This document shows, piece by piece, positions 1 through 8,175 of a DNA stretch of 34,219 bases. Position numbers and translations under genes: made by a program. Numbering within the stretch: position 1 is the first letter of the stretch; the number at the start of each line of letters is the position of its first letter. Origin of the DNA: a virus; the IMG/VR virus record IMGVR_UViG_3300022602_000259, positions 1-34,219 of that record, one strand, 5' to 3'. The notes beneath the pieces were generated by a model that was not told where the DNA came from, made no database searches, and saw only the letters and a list, made by a program, of their open reading frames with translations.

Positions 1-642
1 GATATTGCCTTATATAACGATACTGCTTCCTTAGGCAAATATATTGATATTGGTATTAATTCAAGCGCATTTACAGGAACAGGCAACTTTAGCCTTGCAA
101 ATGCTGGTTATATTTATACAAATGGCGGTGATTTAGCACTTGGAACTTACAGCGCTAATGGTATTCATTTTATTGTAAATAATGGCGCTACTGATGCCGC
201 CACAATTAGTTCGGCTGGTCTTTTAACAGCTAATAGCTTTGCTTCATCATCTGCGGCAATTACTGGTGGTTCAATTAATAGCACACCGATTGGGGCTACA
301 ACTGCCTCTACAGGGGCATTTACTTCTATTTCAGCAACTGGGGTAATTACTTCAACAGTAGCCACAGGAACTGCACCATTTACTGTAGCTAGTACGACCC
401 CTGTAGCCAATTTATCGATTGGCGGTAACGCTGCGACTGCTACTTCAGCAACATCAGCCACCACAGCGACTAATGCTAATAACGTAGCCGTAGCCGATGC
501 CAGCACCAACGCTAACTATTACCCTACTTTTGTAGCTGCTACAGGTAGTAATCAGCCTTTGAAAACAGCATCAACTACGCTAAAATACAATCCATCAACA
601 GGAGCTTTAAGTACAGGCTCAACAATTTATATAGCACCATAA
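1..642 (+). CDS. Long tail fibre, C-terminal part (5' end cut by window edge)
   Basis: Frame 1 is open from the first base to TAA at 640-642, giving 213 residues. The product is rich in Gly, Ala, Ser, Thr and Asn, with short beta-repeat phrases such as NGGDLALGTYSANG and KYNPSTGALSTGS. It reads as the distal part of a trimeric fibre that would sit outside the virion and touch the host. The same phrases (SIGGNAATAT, YNPSTG) occur in the fibre gene running off the other end of the window, so this is probably the end of that gene. Joining the two edges directly is one base out of frame. The next gene follows after nine bases with an AAGGA ribosome site. Confidence 0.85.
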   Translation, partial: DIALYNDTASLGKYIDIGINSSAFTGTGNFSLANAGYIYTNGGDLALGTYSANGIHFIVNNGATDAATISSAGLLTANSFASSSAAITGGSINSTPIGATTASTGAFTSISATGVITSTVATGTAPFTVASTTPVANLSIGGNAATATSATSATTATNANNVAVADASTNANYYPTFVAATGSNQPLKTASTTLKYNPSTGALSTGSTIYIAP

Positions 643-651
643 GGAAAAATC

Positions 652-1620
652 ATGGGTCAATTAGTCTTTCAAGCAACAGCAGGCGGTCAGGTAGCCCTAG
701 TTGGCCCTAATCCTGCTAGTAACTTTTCTATTAACGTACCTGCCATAAATGGCACTTTTGTAACTACAGGGGACACAGGCACAGTTACAAGCACAATGCT
801 TGCAACAAGCGTATATACAGCACCAGGCACTATTGGTTCTGTAACCCCTAATACAGGTGCTTTTACTACTTTATCTGCAAGTTCTACAGTATCAGGAGCA
901 GGATTTAGCACTTATTTAGCTTCTCCTCCTGCTATTGGTGGAACTTCTGCTGCTGCTGGTTCTTTTACAACTTTAAGCGGTTCAACTTCTGTAACTACTC
1001 CAATTGTAAAAAATGCTAGTTCATTATCTTTACAAACAAATGGCACTACTACAGCATTAACTATTGATACTTCACAAAATGTGGGTATTGGTCAGACTAC
1101 AAACTCTACTGTAAGAATGATTGTAAAAGGTAGTGATTCTACATCATCAAATTATGCAATGGCTGCTGTTAATTCTAGTGGTACTACTATATGGTCATTG
1201 CGTAATGATAATTATTTTTATGCACCAAGTATTGCTACATTTGCTACAACAGGTACAGCAGTTGTCGTAACTGGAAGTTACATTGGCTACCTTTCTTCTT
1301 CAATTCGATACAAAAAAGATGTTGTTGATTACGATAAAGGTTTAGAAACTTTAGAAAAATTAAGACCTGTTTATTATCGTTCTAGCAAACCAAATCAAGA
1401 TGGAATTTATGATGAACGCACTTATGCTGGTTTTATTGCAGAAGAAGTAAAAGAGCTTGGTTTAGAAGAATTTATTGATTATGACAATGAAGGCGAAGTT
1501 ACTTCTTTAAAATATGGACAAATGACGGCTATTCTTTGCAAAGCTATTCAAGATTTAAGTGCTAAATTAGATGCACAAGCGACTGTTATTGAAACATTAC
1601 AACCTAAAGCAGGTGCTTAA
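652..1620 (+). CDS. Tail fibre/spike protein with C-terminal S74-like intramolecular chaperone
   Basis: The product has 322 residues. Residues 1-210 are low-complexity Thr/Ser/Gly-rich fibre sequence. From about 216 the composition changes to charged and helical: SSIRYKKDVVDY (216-227), GFIAEEV (260-266) and YGQMTAILCKAIQDL (288-302). That order matches peptidase S74 chaperone domains of endosialidases and long fibres, which trimerise the fibre and then cut themselves off just before a Ser in an S-x-x-R-x-K context. Ser216/Ser217 and Lys221 are the candidate catalytic pair. The start follows AAGGAAAAATC, a good ribosome site. Here the chaperone is a separate polypeptide directly after the long fibre, so it may also act on that fibre. 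Confidence 0.85.
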   Translation: MGQLVFQATAGGQVALVGPNPASNFSINVPAINGTFVTTGDTGTVTSTMLATSVYTAPGTIGSVTPNTGAFTTLSASSTVSGAGFSTYLASPPAIGGTSAAAGSFTTLSGSTSVTTPIVKNASSLSLQTNGTTTALTIDTSQNVGIGQTTNSTVRMIVKGSDSTSSNYAMAAVNSSGTTIWSLRNDNYFYAPSIATFATTGTAVVVTGSYIGYLSSSIRYKKDVVDYDKGLETLEKLRPVYYRSSKPNQDGIYDERTYAGFIAEEVKELGLEEFIDYDNEGEVTSLKYGQMTAILCKAIQDLSAKLDAQATVIETLQPKAGA

Positions 1621-1925
1621 TGTTTACTTGGACAATCTTAGAAGTTTCTGCTAAAGATGGTGTAATAACCCATGCTCGTTATCATGTTACAGCTACACAA
1701 GACGATAAATCAGTAGAAACTGAAGGTAATTGGTATTTTGACTGTCCAACTGCTAAAGTACCTTTTGAACAAGTTACAGAAGAAATGGTAGCTGGTTGGA
1801 TTGAAAACGAAGCAGTAAAAGATGGTCAATGTCATATTACAGCTAGACTACAAGAGCAATTAGAAGCATTAGAAGATACAGTAATTCCTCCTTGGCAACC
1901 TCAAGTATTTACACCAGGACAATAA
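1620..1925 (+). CDS. Small phage protein next to fibre (accessory, function unknown)
   Basis: The product has 101 residues; its ATG overlaps the TAA of the fibre gene by one base. The N-terminal half (FTWTILEVSAKDGVITHARY, then GNWYFDCP) looks beta-rich. The C-terminal half is acidic and helical (EQVTEEMVAGWIENEAV). Similar small proteins are common beside phage tail-fibre genes, but no catalytic motif or membrane segment is visible. A fibre accessory or assembly role is inferred from position only. Confidence 0.6.
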   Translation: MFTWTILEVSAKDGVITHARYHVTATQDDKSVETEGNWYFDCPTAKVPFEQVTEEMVAGWIENEAVKDGQCHITARLQEQLEALEDTVIPPWQPQVFTPGQ

Positions 1926-1926
1926 A

Positions 1927-2916
1927 ATGACTCAGCCAATTGATATTATTTCTCGTGCTTTAAAAGACATTGGCGCATTAGAAGCTGGTGAAACTCCAAC
2001 ACCAGAAGCTGCTGCCGATGCCTTTGATATGCTTAATGACCTCATAGACCAATGGTCTAACGAGGATATGATGGTATATAACACTACTGAAATCATCTTT
2101 CCTTTGATTCCAGGACAAGTTCAATACACTATTGGCCCTACTGCATCTACCTCTAATTTTATTGGAGCTTCTTTTATAGGCTCTATTACAGGTAATATTC
2201 TTACTGTTACAAGCTTAACTACAGGTGCTGTAGCTCAAGGTCAAACATTAAGTGGATCAGGCATTATTGCCGGAACAAAAATAGTTCAATTTATAACTGG
2301 TGCTGGCGGTCAAGTAAATGAAGTTGGTACTTATCAGCTTAATATTTCTTATCCTACTGCTGTCAGTTCTACCCTAATTACTGCTTATTATCAAAAACCA
2401 TTATTTATTGACCAAGCTTATGTAAGGGTAAATACACAATCTAATGGTCAAGCAGTTCAAAATGGTGGTTTAGACTATCCAGTAGCAATTTTGGCTTTGG
2501 AGAATTACAACCAAATTGGATTAAAGACTTTGAATGGCCCTTGGCCTAAAGCTCTGTATTACAACCCTAATGCAGATCATGGTAATGTGTTTGTATGGCC
2601 CAATCCTAGCCAAGGTGAGATGCATATGTTCTCATCTACTATTTTTAGCAATTATTTAACTTTATATGACAACATAGTGTTGCCACAAGGTTATTCAATG
2701 GCTCTTAGATGGAATTTGGCTGAACGATTAATGCCGATGTATGGCAAAGTAAATGCGACTCAAATAGCCATGATTAATGCTTATGCTGCTCAATCTAAAT
2801 CCACAATTAAACGCAATAATATGATGCCTATTGCTGCTGCTGGATACCCAGATTCAATGCTGGTAGGTAGGGCAAAAGATGCAGGATGGATTCTTTCTGG
2901 TGGCTTCTTTAGATAA
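1927..2916 (+). CDS. P22 gp4-like tail accessory factor (head-completion/portal plug)
   Basis: The product has 329 residues. The N-terminus (IDIISRALKDIGALEAGETP, then AAADAFDMLNDLIDQWSNE) is the helical signature of the P22 gp4 family, the first tail factor to bind the portal after packaging. P22 gp4 is about 166 residues. The extra length comes partly from a beta-rich insertion at residues 83-153, which separates IPGQVQYTIGP (61-71) from the downstream core. The same insertion type occurs in the next gene. The C-terminus keeps the helical segment ALRWNLAERLMPMYGKVN. It lies directly upstream of the gp10-like gene, as in P22-type tail modules. Confidence 0.85.
   Translation: MTQPIDIISRALKDIGALEAGETPTPEAAADAFDMLNDLIDQWSNEDMMVYNTTEIIFPLIPGQVQYTIGPTASTSNFIGASFIGSITGNILTVTSLTTGAVAQGQTLSGSGIIAGTKIVQFITGAGGQVNEVGTYQLNISYPTAVSSTLITAYYQKPLFIDQAYVRVNTQSNGQAVQNGGLDYPVAILALENYNQIGLKTLNGPWPKALYYNPNADHGNVFVWPNPSQGEMHMFSSTIFSNYLTLYDNIVLPQGYSMALRWNLAERLMPMYGKVNATQIAMINAYAAQSKSTIKRNNMMPIAAAGYPDSMLVGRAKDAGWILSGGFFR
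2173..2385 (+). repeat. Beta-rich insertion module, copy in gp4-like gene
   Basis: Residues 83-153 of the gp4-like protein read FIGSITGNILTVTSL, then GQTLSGSGI, TKIVQF and GTYQLNISY. This matches, phrase by phrase, the module found twice in the downstream gp10-like protein. It is an extra domain relative to the P22 protein. Confidence 0.7.
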
Positions 2917-2925
2917 GGTTAAAAA

Positions 2926-5148
2926 ATGGCAGATTTTGGATTTGTTGGTGCATCTTATGAAGCCCCTTCAATATATCAAGATGCTCAGGAATGTATTAAT
3001 TGGTATCCTGAAATCGACCCAACTAAAGCTCAAGGCTCTAGAGGGGTAGTTGCGCTTTATCCTACCCCAGGATTAACTTCAATTTGTGCTTTATATCCAC
3101 AAGCTGAAGTTCGTGGAATGAGAACTGTATCAGGTGGTCAATATATGGTCGCTGTATGTGGCTACTATGTATATGTACTAAATTCTAAATTTACTCCTAC
3201 TATTATTGGTCAATTAAACACTAATACAGGTAGAGTTGGAATTTCAGACAATGGCATAAATGTTTACATAGTAGATGGCACAAATCGTTATACATGGAGA
3301 ATTTCAAATCCTAGTGCTGCTGTATTTCAAGGAACAATATCAGGAACAACCCTTACTGTAACTCGTGTTATTTCAGGAACTATTGCTCCAAATCAAGCTT
3401 TATTTGGTTTTGGAATAACAAATGAAACTGTTATTGTTAGCGGTTCAGGAACTACTTGGACTTTAAATCAAAATAATACTGTTGGAACAGTTGAACAAAT
3501 GAATTCTGCTGCTGTAGCAGGAGTTATTACTGCTTCTATATCAGGAACAACTTTAACAGTTTCTGCGGTTACTAGCGGAACACTATACTCTGGACAAACA
3601 ATCCAAGGCTCTACAGTAACACCAAATACTATTATTACTGCTTTAGGTTCTGGCTCAGTATTAAGCGCATCAATTGCTACTGCTGGTACAGGATATGCTG
3701 TAAATGACACCATAACAGTTTTAGGCGGTGTTTATGGTGCTAGTCCGGCTACCTTTACTGTCACAGCAATTGGAGGATCAGGGGCTGTTTCTACTCTTAC
3801 TGAAACATTCCAAGGTTCATATACTTCTTTGCCTATAAATCCTGCTTCTACTTCTACATCAGGATCAGGAACAGGGTTAACCCTTAATTTAACTTTTGGC
3901 ACAGGTACAGGCAATACAGGTAATTATGTAATCAATAATAGCCAAACTGTTGGCTCTGAAACTATGTATGCGCTTAATTTTAGTGTCATGCCTAGCACAG
4001 ATGGTGCTTTTACTGGTGGTACTGTAGTAGATATTGTGGACAATTACTTTGTTTACAATGACCCAAATACTCAAGAGTGGGCAGCTTCCAATGTTTTAAG
4101 TCCAATTACTTATGGTCTTAGTTATGCTAGTAAATTTACAGGGCCTGATAATCTTGTTTCTTTAGTTTGCGATCATGGTCAAGTTTATCTATTAGGTGAA
4201 AAAACTTCTGAGGTTTGGGCTGATGTAGGAACTTTCCCATTTCCTTTTCAACGAATTCCAGGCAGTTCTAGTGAGCATGGTATTTCTGCACCATTTTCTG
4301 TAGCTAGACTTGGTAATTCTTTTGCTTATTTAGCCAAAAATAATCGTGGTCAAGCTGAAATTGTCATGATGAATGGTTATTTTCCACAAAGAATTAGTAC
4401 TCATGCTGTAGAAAATACTCTTGTAGACCAATATGTAGGCGATGCTGTTTCCTATACCTATCAATTAGAAGGCCATGAAACTTATGTTATTTCATTTCCA
4501 AGTCTTGATTTGACTTGGGCTTACGATATAGCTACTCAACTTTGGCATAAATGGCTTTGGGTAGATAACAATAACGTATATCATCGTCATCGTTCTAATT
4601 GTTCTGCTTTTTTCCAAGGTATAGTTCTAGTTGGAGATTGGCAAAATGGTCAAATTTATCAACTTGATCCTAATAATTACACCGACAATGGCGATACTAT
4701 TCGCAGAGTTCGTAGAGCTCCTCATTTAGTTACCGATCTTCAACGGCAATATTTTGATGAATTTCAAATACAATTTCAGCCAGGAGTAGGAACAACAGGA
4801 CTTTCAAAAAGTGAAGGTACATTTTATGGCAATGATTTAATTATTGCCCCAAGTCAAATTTATTCTATTGGCTCTAATCAAGAAATCATTATTGGTTTAT
4901 ATAATACAGTTAGCCCTTCAATAACTACTACTAATCCCCAAGCCATGCTTAGATGGTCTAATGATGGGGGTTCTACATGGTCAAAAGAATATTGGACATC
5001 AATAGGACAAGCCGGAAAATATCAAAACAGGATTATTTGGCGCAGATTAGGCTGGTCTAGAGATAGAATTTTTGAAGTAGTTGTAACTGATCCTATTAAG
5101 GCGGTTATTGTTTCTGCTAATTTAAAAGCTAGTGAAGGAGATAACTAA
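2926..5148 (+). CDS. P22 gp10-like packaged-DNA stabilisation/tail hub protein with large insertions
   Basis: The product has 740 residues against about 472 for P22 gp10. The N-terminus (APSIYQDAQECINWYPEIDP, 13-32) and ALYPTPGL (43-50) are typical of the family, as are the later beta-propeller-like phrases WAASNVLSP, GEKTSEVW, GISAPFSVARLGNSFAYLAK and WHKW. The protein forms the hub between gp4 and the tail needle in P22. Residues about 134-350 are an insertion of repeated beta modules (two copies of the module in the gp4-like gene, the second split by another domain). After it the core resumes near VDIVDNYFVYNDP (368-380). It starts with ATG nine bases after the gp4-like stop. Confidence 0.85.
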   Translation: MADFGFVGASYEAPSIYQDAQECINWYPEIDPTKAQGSRGVVALYPTPGLTSICALYPQAEVRGMRTVSGGQYMVAVCGYYVYVLNSKFTPTIIGQLNTNTGRVGISDNGINVYIVDGTNRYTWRISNPSAAVFQGTISGTTLTVTRVISGTIAPNQALFGFGITNETVIVSGSGTTWTLNQNNTVGTVEQMNSAAVAGVITASISGTTLTVSAVTSGTLYSGQTIQGSTVTPNTIITALGSGSVLSASIATAGTGYAVNDTITVLGGVYGASPATFTVTAIGGSGAVSTLTETFQGSYTSLPINPASTSTSGSGTGLTLNLTFGTGTGNTGNYVINNSQTVGSETMYALNFSVMPSTDGAFTGGTVVDIVDNYFVYNDPNTQEWAASNVLSPITYGLSYASKFTGPDNLVSLVCDHGQVYLLGEKTSEVWADVGTFPFPFQRIPGSSSEHGISAPFSVARLGNSFAYLAKNNRGQAEIVMMNGYFPQRISTHAVENTLVDQYVGDAVSYTYQLEGHETYVISFPSLDLTWAYDIATQLWHKWLWVDNNNVYHRHRSNCSAFFQGIVLVGDWQNGQIYQLDPNNYTDNGDTIRRVRRAPHLVTDLQRQYFDEFQIQFQPGVGTTGLSKSEGTFYGNDLIIAPSQIYSIGSNQEIIIGLYNTVSPSITTTNPQAMLRWSNDGGSTWSKEYWTSIGQAGKYQNRIIWRRLGWSRDRIFEVVVTDPIKAVIVSANLKASEGDN
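3325..3504 (+). repeat. Beta-rich insertion module, copy A in gp10-like gene
   Basis: Residues 134-193: FQGTISGTTLTVTRVISGTI, then NQALFGFGITNETVIVSGSG and TWTLNQNNTVG. It is uninterrupted and parallels the copy in the gp4-like gene. Confidence 0.7.
3529..3972 (+). repeat. Beta-rich insertion module, copy B, split by a nested domain
   Basis: Residues 202-243 start a second copy (TASISGTTLTVSAVTSGTLY, GQTIQGS, NTIITALGSG). The copy resumes at 327-347 (TGNTGNYVINNSQTVGSETM). Between them, residues about 244-326 hold a different Gly-rich unit (TAGTGYAVNDTITVLGG, then GSYTSLPINP, GSGTGLTLNLTF). The nested order suggests one insertion landed inside another. Confidence 0.6.
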
Positions 5149-5387
5149 TGGCTACCAATAGTATTTGGGGATCAACACAGCAAAATCCTTATCCTCAGAC
5201 ACCTTTTTTAGATGAAACTACCAAGATGCCTACTAGGTCTTGGCAACAGTATTTATTGAATTTAATTAATTTTAGTTCTGCATCTACAGCCTCTAAAGGG
5301 GCAGGAACACTACCTAGCAATCCTGTAGGTTTTATTAATATTACTGTTAATGGTAAACCCTATAAAGTGCCTTATTACAATATATGA
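5148..5387 (+). CDS. Small conserved-looking structural-region protein, unknown function
   Basis: The product has 79 residues; its ATG overlaps the gp10-like TAA by one base. It contains PQTPFLDETTKMPTRSWQQY, a phrase typical of short phage structural proteins, and ends in GKPYKVPYYNI. No membrane segment or enzyme motif is seen. Tight packing between the tail hub and ejection genes suggests a minor virion component. Confidence 0.6.
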   Translation: MATNSIWGSTQQNPYPQTPFLDETTKMPTRSWQQYLLNLINFSSASTASKGAGTLPSNPVGFINITVNGKPYKVPYYNI

Positions 5388-5917
5388 ATCAACAAATTAC
5401 AGTTACTTACGGAAAAGGCTTTGTGCCTGTTATTCCTTTAAAAGATAAGGTAGAAAAGCTTCAAGAAGCTCTTTTGCAGATGCCTCAAGCCGATGTAAAG
5501 TTTTTACATGATTTTGAGCCTAAAAAGTATATTCGCACCATGATTGCGCCTCCTTGGTCAGTTATTGTTGGGGCAGAACATAAAACCCCTTATAAAGTCA
5601 TACTTAAAAAGGGAACAATAGCAGTCAATATTGGCAATGAAATTAAAACATTAACTGCGCCTATGGAATTTGATGCTCCAGCAGGAATTAAACGAGTTGG
5701 CAGAGTATTTGAAGAAGAATTAATTTGGATTGATATTTATGACAATCTAGATGATTGTAAGGATGTTCTTGCTATTGAGGAAAGGCTTTATGTCATTCCT
5801 GAGTGTGGGCTTATGTCTAATAGAGTTTTAGAACACAAAACAGAACAAAAAGATACCGAAAAGCTTAGTGATGGCATTAAAATGCTATTAATAGATAATC
5901 TCGGTTTTAAGGACTAG
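5384..5917 (+). CDS. Beta-rich (cupin-like?) phage protein, unknown function
   Basis: The product has 177 residues, with a four-base ATGA overlap with the previous gene. Residues about 62-125 (PPWSVIVGAEHKTPYKVILK, GTIAVNIGNE, PMEFDAPAGIKRVGRVFEEE) alternate like a cupin-type beta barrel and contain several acidic residues and one His, but no clear metal triad. A flanking helix (KDKVEKLQEALLQMP) precedes it. The gene lies between the tail hub and ejection genes. A role in virion assembly is inferred from position. Confidence 0.6.
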   Translation: MNQQITVTYGKGFVPVIPLKDKVEKLQEALLQMPQADVKFLHDFEPKKYIRTMIAPPWSVIVGAEHKTPYKVILKKGTIAVNIGNEIKTLTAPMEFDAPAGIKRVGRVFEEELIWIDIYDNLDDCKDVLAIEERLYVIPECGLMSNRVLEHKTEQKDTEKLSDGIKMLLIDNLGFKD

Positions 5918-5927
5918 GAGAAGGATT

Positions 5928-6704
5928 ATGGCAGGTGGAATAACAGCAGCAGTCATCGGAGGGGCAGCAGTCCTTGGCGGTGCTTATATGAGCTCGCAAG
6001 GTCAGCAAAATGCTGCCCAAACACAAGCTGATGCTGCAAGAGCACAACAACAAAATTTACTTGCTGCTGGTCAAGAGGCATCAAAACAATTTACTCCTTA
6101 TGCTGATTATGGAAAAACTCCATTAGCAAGCCTTACTTCTAATAATCCTTACTTTAATCAACAATTTAGTAATCAAGACTTAAATGCTAATTTAGCTCCT
6201 AATTATGCTTTTGGATTACAGCAAGGAATGACTGGTGCAGCGCAACAAGCTAATGCATCAGGTGGTTTAATTGGCGGAAATGCACAACAAGCATTAAATA
6301 CTTTTGGTCAAAATTATGCTCAAAATGCTTATCAAAATGCATTTAACAACTTTCAAACTCAACGTGGAAATATTTCTGCTCTTGATCTTGCTAATGCTAA
6401 TTTAGGTCTTGCTGGCGCAACTGGTTCTGCTAATGCTCAATTAGGTACAGCAACCAACATAGCAAATATTGGTATTGGCGCAGCCAATGCTCAAGCAGCT
6501 AGTCAAATTGCACAAGGAAATATTGCTGGCGGTGCAGCAAATTCTATAGGTAGTATTGGTTATGGTTATTTTAATGGTTTACCTAATCAAAGTTTAAATA
6601 ATCAAAATTTAGGTGGATATACTCCAAGTGAAATTGCACAAGGCGCAACACCTGGGGTTATGACACCTACTGCTGGTAATTCATTTACAGTAAATCCAGC
6701 TTAA
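5928..6704 (+). CDS. Internal virion/DNA ejection protein, gp7-type (inferred)
   Basis: The product has 258 residues and starts after GGAGAAGGATT. The N-terminus has a Gly/Ala hydrophobic stretch (GITAAVIGGAAVLGGAYMSS), followed by a Gln/Ala/Asn-rich helical region (NAAQTQADAARAQQQNLLAA). The middle and end repeat Ala, Asn, Gly and Gln (QALNTFGQNYAQNAYQNAFN). This composition and position, directly before two other ejection-like proteins, match P22-type DNA transfer proteins, which leave the capsid first and form a conduit across the envelope. There is no enzyme motif. The assignment rests on composition and order. Confidence 0.7.
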   Translation: MAGGITAAVIGGAAVLGGAYMSSQGQQNAAQTQADAARAQQQNLLAAGQEASKQFTPYADYGKTPLASLTSNNPYFNQQFSNQDLNANLAPNYAFGLQQGMTGAAQQANASGGLIGGNAQQALNTFGQNYAQNAYQNAFNNFQTQRGNISALDLANANLGLAGATGSANAQLGTATNIANIGIGAANAQAASQIAQGNIAGGAANSIGSIGYGYFNGLPNQSLNNQNLGGYTPSEIAQGATPGVMTPTAGNSFTVNPA

Positions 6705-6714
6705 GGAATAAATT

Positions 6715-8175
6715 ATGGCAATTAGCACAAGCGGAGTTTCAGTTCCTCAATTAGGTCAAAATATTGATGCAAGCATTTATGGCAATCAAAATGCTCCTAA
6801 ACCTATTACTATTGCAGATATGCTTGATATATCAAGCAAAAGTCTTGAAGTTCAAAAGAAAAAAGCATTATTGCCTTCAGAAATTGAAGTAGGTCAAGCT
6901 GCTGCTCAAAAAGCTAAAGCTGAAGCTGATACAGCTCAACTACAAAATTATACAAATCATTTAACAGCAGTAGCACAAGATCAACAAAAATTACTTACCA
7001 AAGAAAATTTAACAAGCAAAGACCTTGTTGATTCTGTAATGACTCATGCTAAAAATGCAGGTACTCCACAAAATGTTGTAGATCAAACTTTATCAAGTAT
7101 TCCTCAAAATGGATCACCAACACAATTAAAAGCTTGGCTTGCTAGTCATTTAGCTAGAACTTTGACTGCTCAAGGTCAATTAGATGCTTTATATCCAAAG
7201 CCAACTCAAACAAATCTTGGTGGTGTTACTGCTCCTCTTACTACAGGAAATCCTATGCTTACTGGTCAAGCACCAGGAGTTCAGGCTGGCCCAGCAACTG
7301 CATTAGGATTAACACCAGGTACAGAGCTAGTTGCTCAACCAGGAGATAACTCTGGTTTGCCTCCAGGTACAAAGTATTTGGTAGGTGGTGGCGGTCAAGT
7401 TGGCGGTTCTGCTGTAGGCGGTGGTGGTCAAGGTGGTGTTACACCTGACCAGATGAATAGACCTGCAAATCAACAAAAACCTGCTGTTTCTAAACTATCT
7501 CCTCAAACTGAAACTAATCTTGAGCTTGGCAATAGTTTAGTTAATACATCAAGAGAGCAAGCTGGTAAAGCTGTTCAAATTGAATCTGCTGCAAACCAAG
7601 CTATTCAATTATCACAAGTTACCGATACTGGACAAGGTTCTCAATTATGGAATGCCCTTAAAGGCAATTATGTTGGAATTCCTGACTTTAATTATAAAAA
7701 TCCAGCAGCAAACTTTGATATTTTGGGCCATGTATTAACTAATGAAACTAACTTGCTATCACAAAATCCTGCATATGGAGCAGGAAAAATGGGTGGTACT
7801 GGTGGAACTCAAAAACAAATTGAGCAAGCTGTTCAAACAGCAGGTAAAACTACCTGGAATCCAGATGCCATTCAATATACTTCAAGATATAACAGAGCAT
7901 TGGCTTATGGTGTTCAAATGTTTAATCATGGGGTAGCTCAATCACAAACTATTAGCAATAACAATCCTTTGTATGCTAATGATTACCAACAAAAATGGAA
8001 CTCTAATTTAAACTTAGATTCTATTCGATTGGCTGATGCCAAGAGAAATGCTGGTACAGACAAAGATGGATTAACTCAAATTACTAAAGAGCTTGGTGGA
8101 GAAAAATCTGAAAGATACAAAAAGGCTCAAGAAGATTTGCGAGTCATCAATAATATTGCTACTAGGGGCAAATAA
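6715..8175 (+). CDS. Internal virion/DNA ejection protein, second of three (inferred)
   Basis: The product has 486 residues. Residues about 38-90 are a charged helix likely to form a coiled coil (EVQKKKALLPSEIEVGQAAA, KAKAEADTAQLQNY). The centre is Pro/Gly-rich with a glycine linker near 223-242 (GGGGQVGGSAVGGGGQGG). The C-terminal half is helical and Asn/Gln-rich. It ends with KERY-type charged helices (GGEKSERYKKAQEDLRVINN). Its stop codon overlaps the next start by one base. Position between two ejection-type proteins supports the same class. The exact P22 counterpart is not clear. Confidence 0.65.
   Translation: MAISTSGVSVPQLGQNIDASIYGNQNAPKPITIADMLDISSKSLEVQKKKALLPSEIEVGQAAAQKAKAEADTAQLQNYTNHLTAVAQDQQKLLTKENLTSKDLVDSVMTHAKNAGTPQNVVDQTLSSIPQNGSPTQLKAWLASHLARTLTAQGQLDALYPKPTQTNLGGVTAPLTTGNPMLTGQAPGVQAGPATALGLTPGTELVAQPGDNSGLPPGTKYLVGGGGQVGGSAVGGGGQGGVTPDQMNRPANQQKPAVSKLSPQTETNLELGNSLVNTSREQAGKAVQIESAANQAIQLSQVTDTGQGSQLWNALKGNYVGIPDFNYKNPAANFDILGHVLTNETNLLSQNPAYGAGKMGGTGGTQKQIEQAVQTAGKTTWNPDAIQYTSRYNRALAYGVQMFNHGVAQSQTISNNNPLYANDYQQKWNSNLNLDSIRLADAKRNAGTDKDGLTQITKELGGEKSERYKKAQEDLRVINNIATRGK

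Noticed and set aside
165-509. Long antisense frame in the fibre gene, rich in Val and Ala
   Set aside because: It is the mirror of a Thr/Ala/Ser-rich fibre sequence; such repeats lack stops on the opposite strand. It has no ribosome site and no recognisable domain. The same applies to the antisense frames at 687-911, 3468-3713, 31274-31504 and 33332-33847.
7742-7936. Second plus-strand frame of 64 codons inside the second ejection gene
   Set aside because: It has no Shine-Dalgarno and its residue pattern is that of a shifted reading of the ejection protein. There is no independent support.
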